Below are positions 44,429 through 44,595 of a stretch of DNA of 44,595 nt, piece after piece. This DNA is from an uncultured Nitrosomonadales bacterium (lineage in GTDB: Bacteria; Pseudomonadota; Gammaproteobacteria; Burkholderiales; Gallionellaceae). The stretch's first letter is position 1. Each line of letters starts with the position of its first letter. The stretch is taken from assembly GCA_903892645.1 (NCBI GenBank), contig CAITJF010000156.1, positions 1 to 44,595 on the forward strand, in the 5' to 3' direction. The notes beneath the pieces are model-generated. The model was not told the DNA's origin. It saw only the letters and a program-made list of their open reading frames with translations, and ran no database searches. The position numbers were made by a program, and so were the translations under genes.

Positions 44429-44595
44429 TCATTGGGCAGCTCGGCAGCTATTTTCCTTGCTATAAAATTCTGGAAGAATTTTGCCAATATTTTTTGTTGG
44501 TATTACAGCTGATTTTCCAGCGGCAGATATTTTTATGTTGTTTGCTTTTCTAAGCGCTGCCCAGAAGGGCTCGAAGTTTTGAGCACAAACATGGC
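44429..44595 (-). CDS. Partial ORF running off the window, unrecognised
   Basis: On the minus strand a frame is open from the window edge (44593) to a TGA at 44429-44431, encoding 54 residues. They include NFEPFWAALRKANNI, SAAGKSAVIPTKNIG and KILPEFYSKE. The composition looks like real protein and no other frame here is open over the full stretch. It is too short to assign. It would be the 3' end of a gene upstream of the GIY-YIG-like gene on the same strand. Confidence 0.4.
   Translation of the reverse strand, partial: HVCAQNFEPFWAALRKANNIKISAAGKSAVIPTKNIGKILPEFYSKENSCRAAQ

Overview
The window looks like chromosome of a Gram-negative betaproteobacterium, possibly from the Nitrosomonadales/Gallionellaceae side. 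This rests on lipid A and KDO genes (lpxK, kdsB), a TolQ/TolR-type pair, a GlgB-GlgC-GH57-MalQ glycogen region and mixed moderate-to-high GC. It is an impression from gene content and protein style, not a database result. No rRNA, tRNA or CRISPR array was seen.

Positions 1-10.1 kb hold a cellulose locus. The tail of an IS30-type transposase sits at the left edge. On the plus strand are bcsG (cellulose phosphoethanolamine transferase) and, overlapping it, a tail-anchored class III nucleotide cyclase. On the minus strand runs a four-gene unit: a LapG-like protein, a LapD-like GGDEF/EAL receptor, bcsA (synthase with PilZ domain) and bcsB. The LapG-like protein keeps the family fold and its His and Asp but has lost the catalytic Cys and the adjacent acidic residues. 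This suggests that a Lap-type periplasmic c-di-GMP switch has been re-used around cellulose synthase.

Positions 10.5-25 kb form a sugar and glycogen block: pgi, a histone-H1-like DUF2934 protein and glgB on the minus strand; glgC, a GH57 enzyme and malQ on the plus strand; then pgl (minus) and gnd-zwf-glk (plus). Together they link glucose phosphorylation, the oxidative pentose phosphate pathway and glycogen synthesis and remodelling. An IS5-family element with perfect 20-bp inverted repeats and an internally shortened transposase sits between malQ and pgl, and it supplies the last codons and stop of pgl.

Positions 25-30.6 kb are a dense housekeeping run on the plus strand: ratA-like, rnfH, a PHP phosphoesterase, a YciO-type protein, an M50 protease, trpS, scpA and scpB. 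From 30.64 to 32.9 kb is a small accessory island: a fused remnant of a restriction-modification operon, a RelA/SpoT-domain alarmone synthetase gene starting one base after it, and a RhuM-family gene, closed by a nested palindromic repeat.

Positions 33-38.5 kb hold a TrmH-type methyltransferase (plus) facing a long minus-strand run: tolQ/exbB, tolR/exbD, lpxK, a Trm112-like gene, kdsB, adk, a GlcG/HbpS-like gene and a gamma-carbonic-anhydrase-like gene. From 38.8 kb come xseA, an ArnT-type glycosyltransferase, an SMR/ArnE-like membrane protein and an ArnB-like aminotransferase, separated by palindromic repeats. The right end has a GIY-YIG nuclease-like gene and a partial ORF running off the window.
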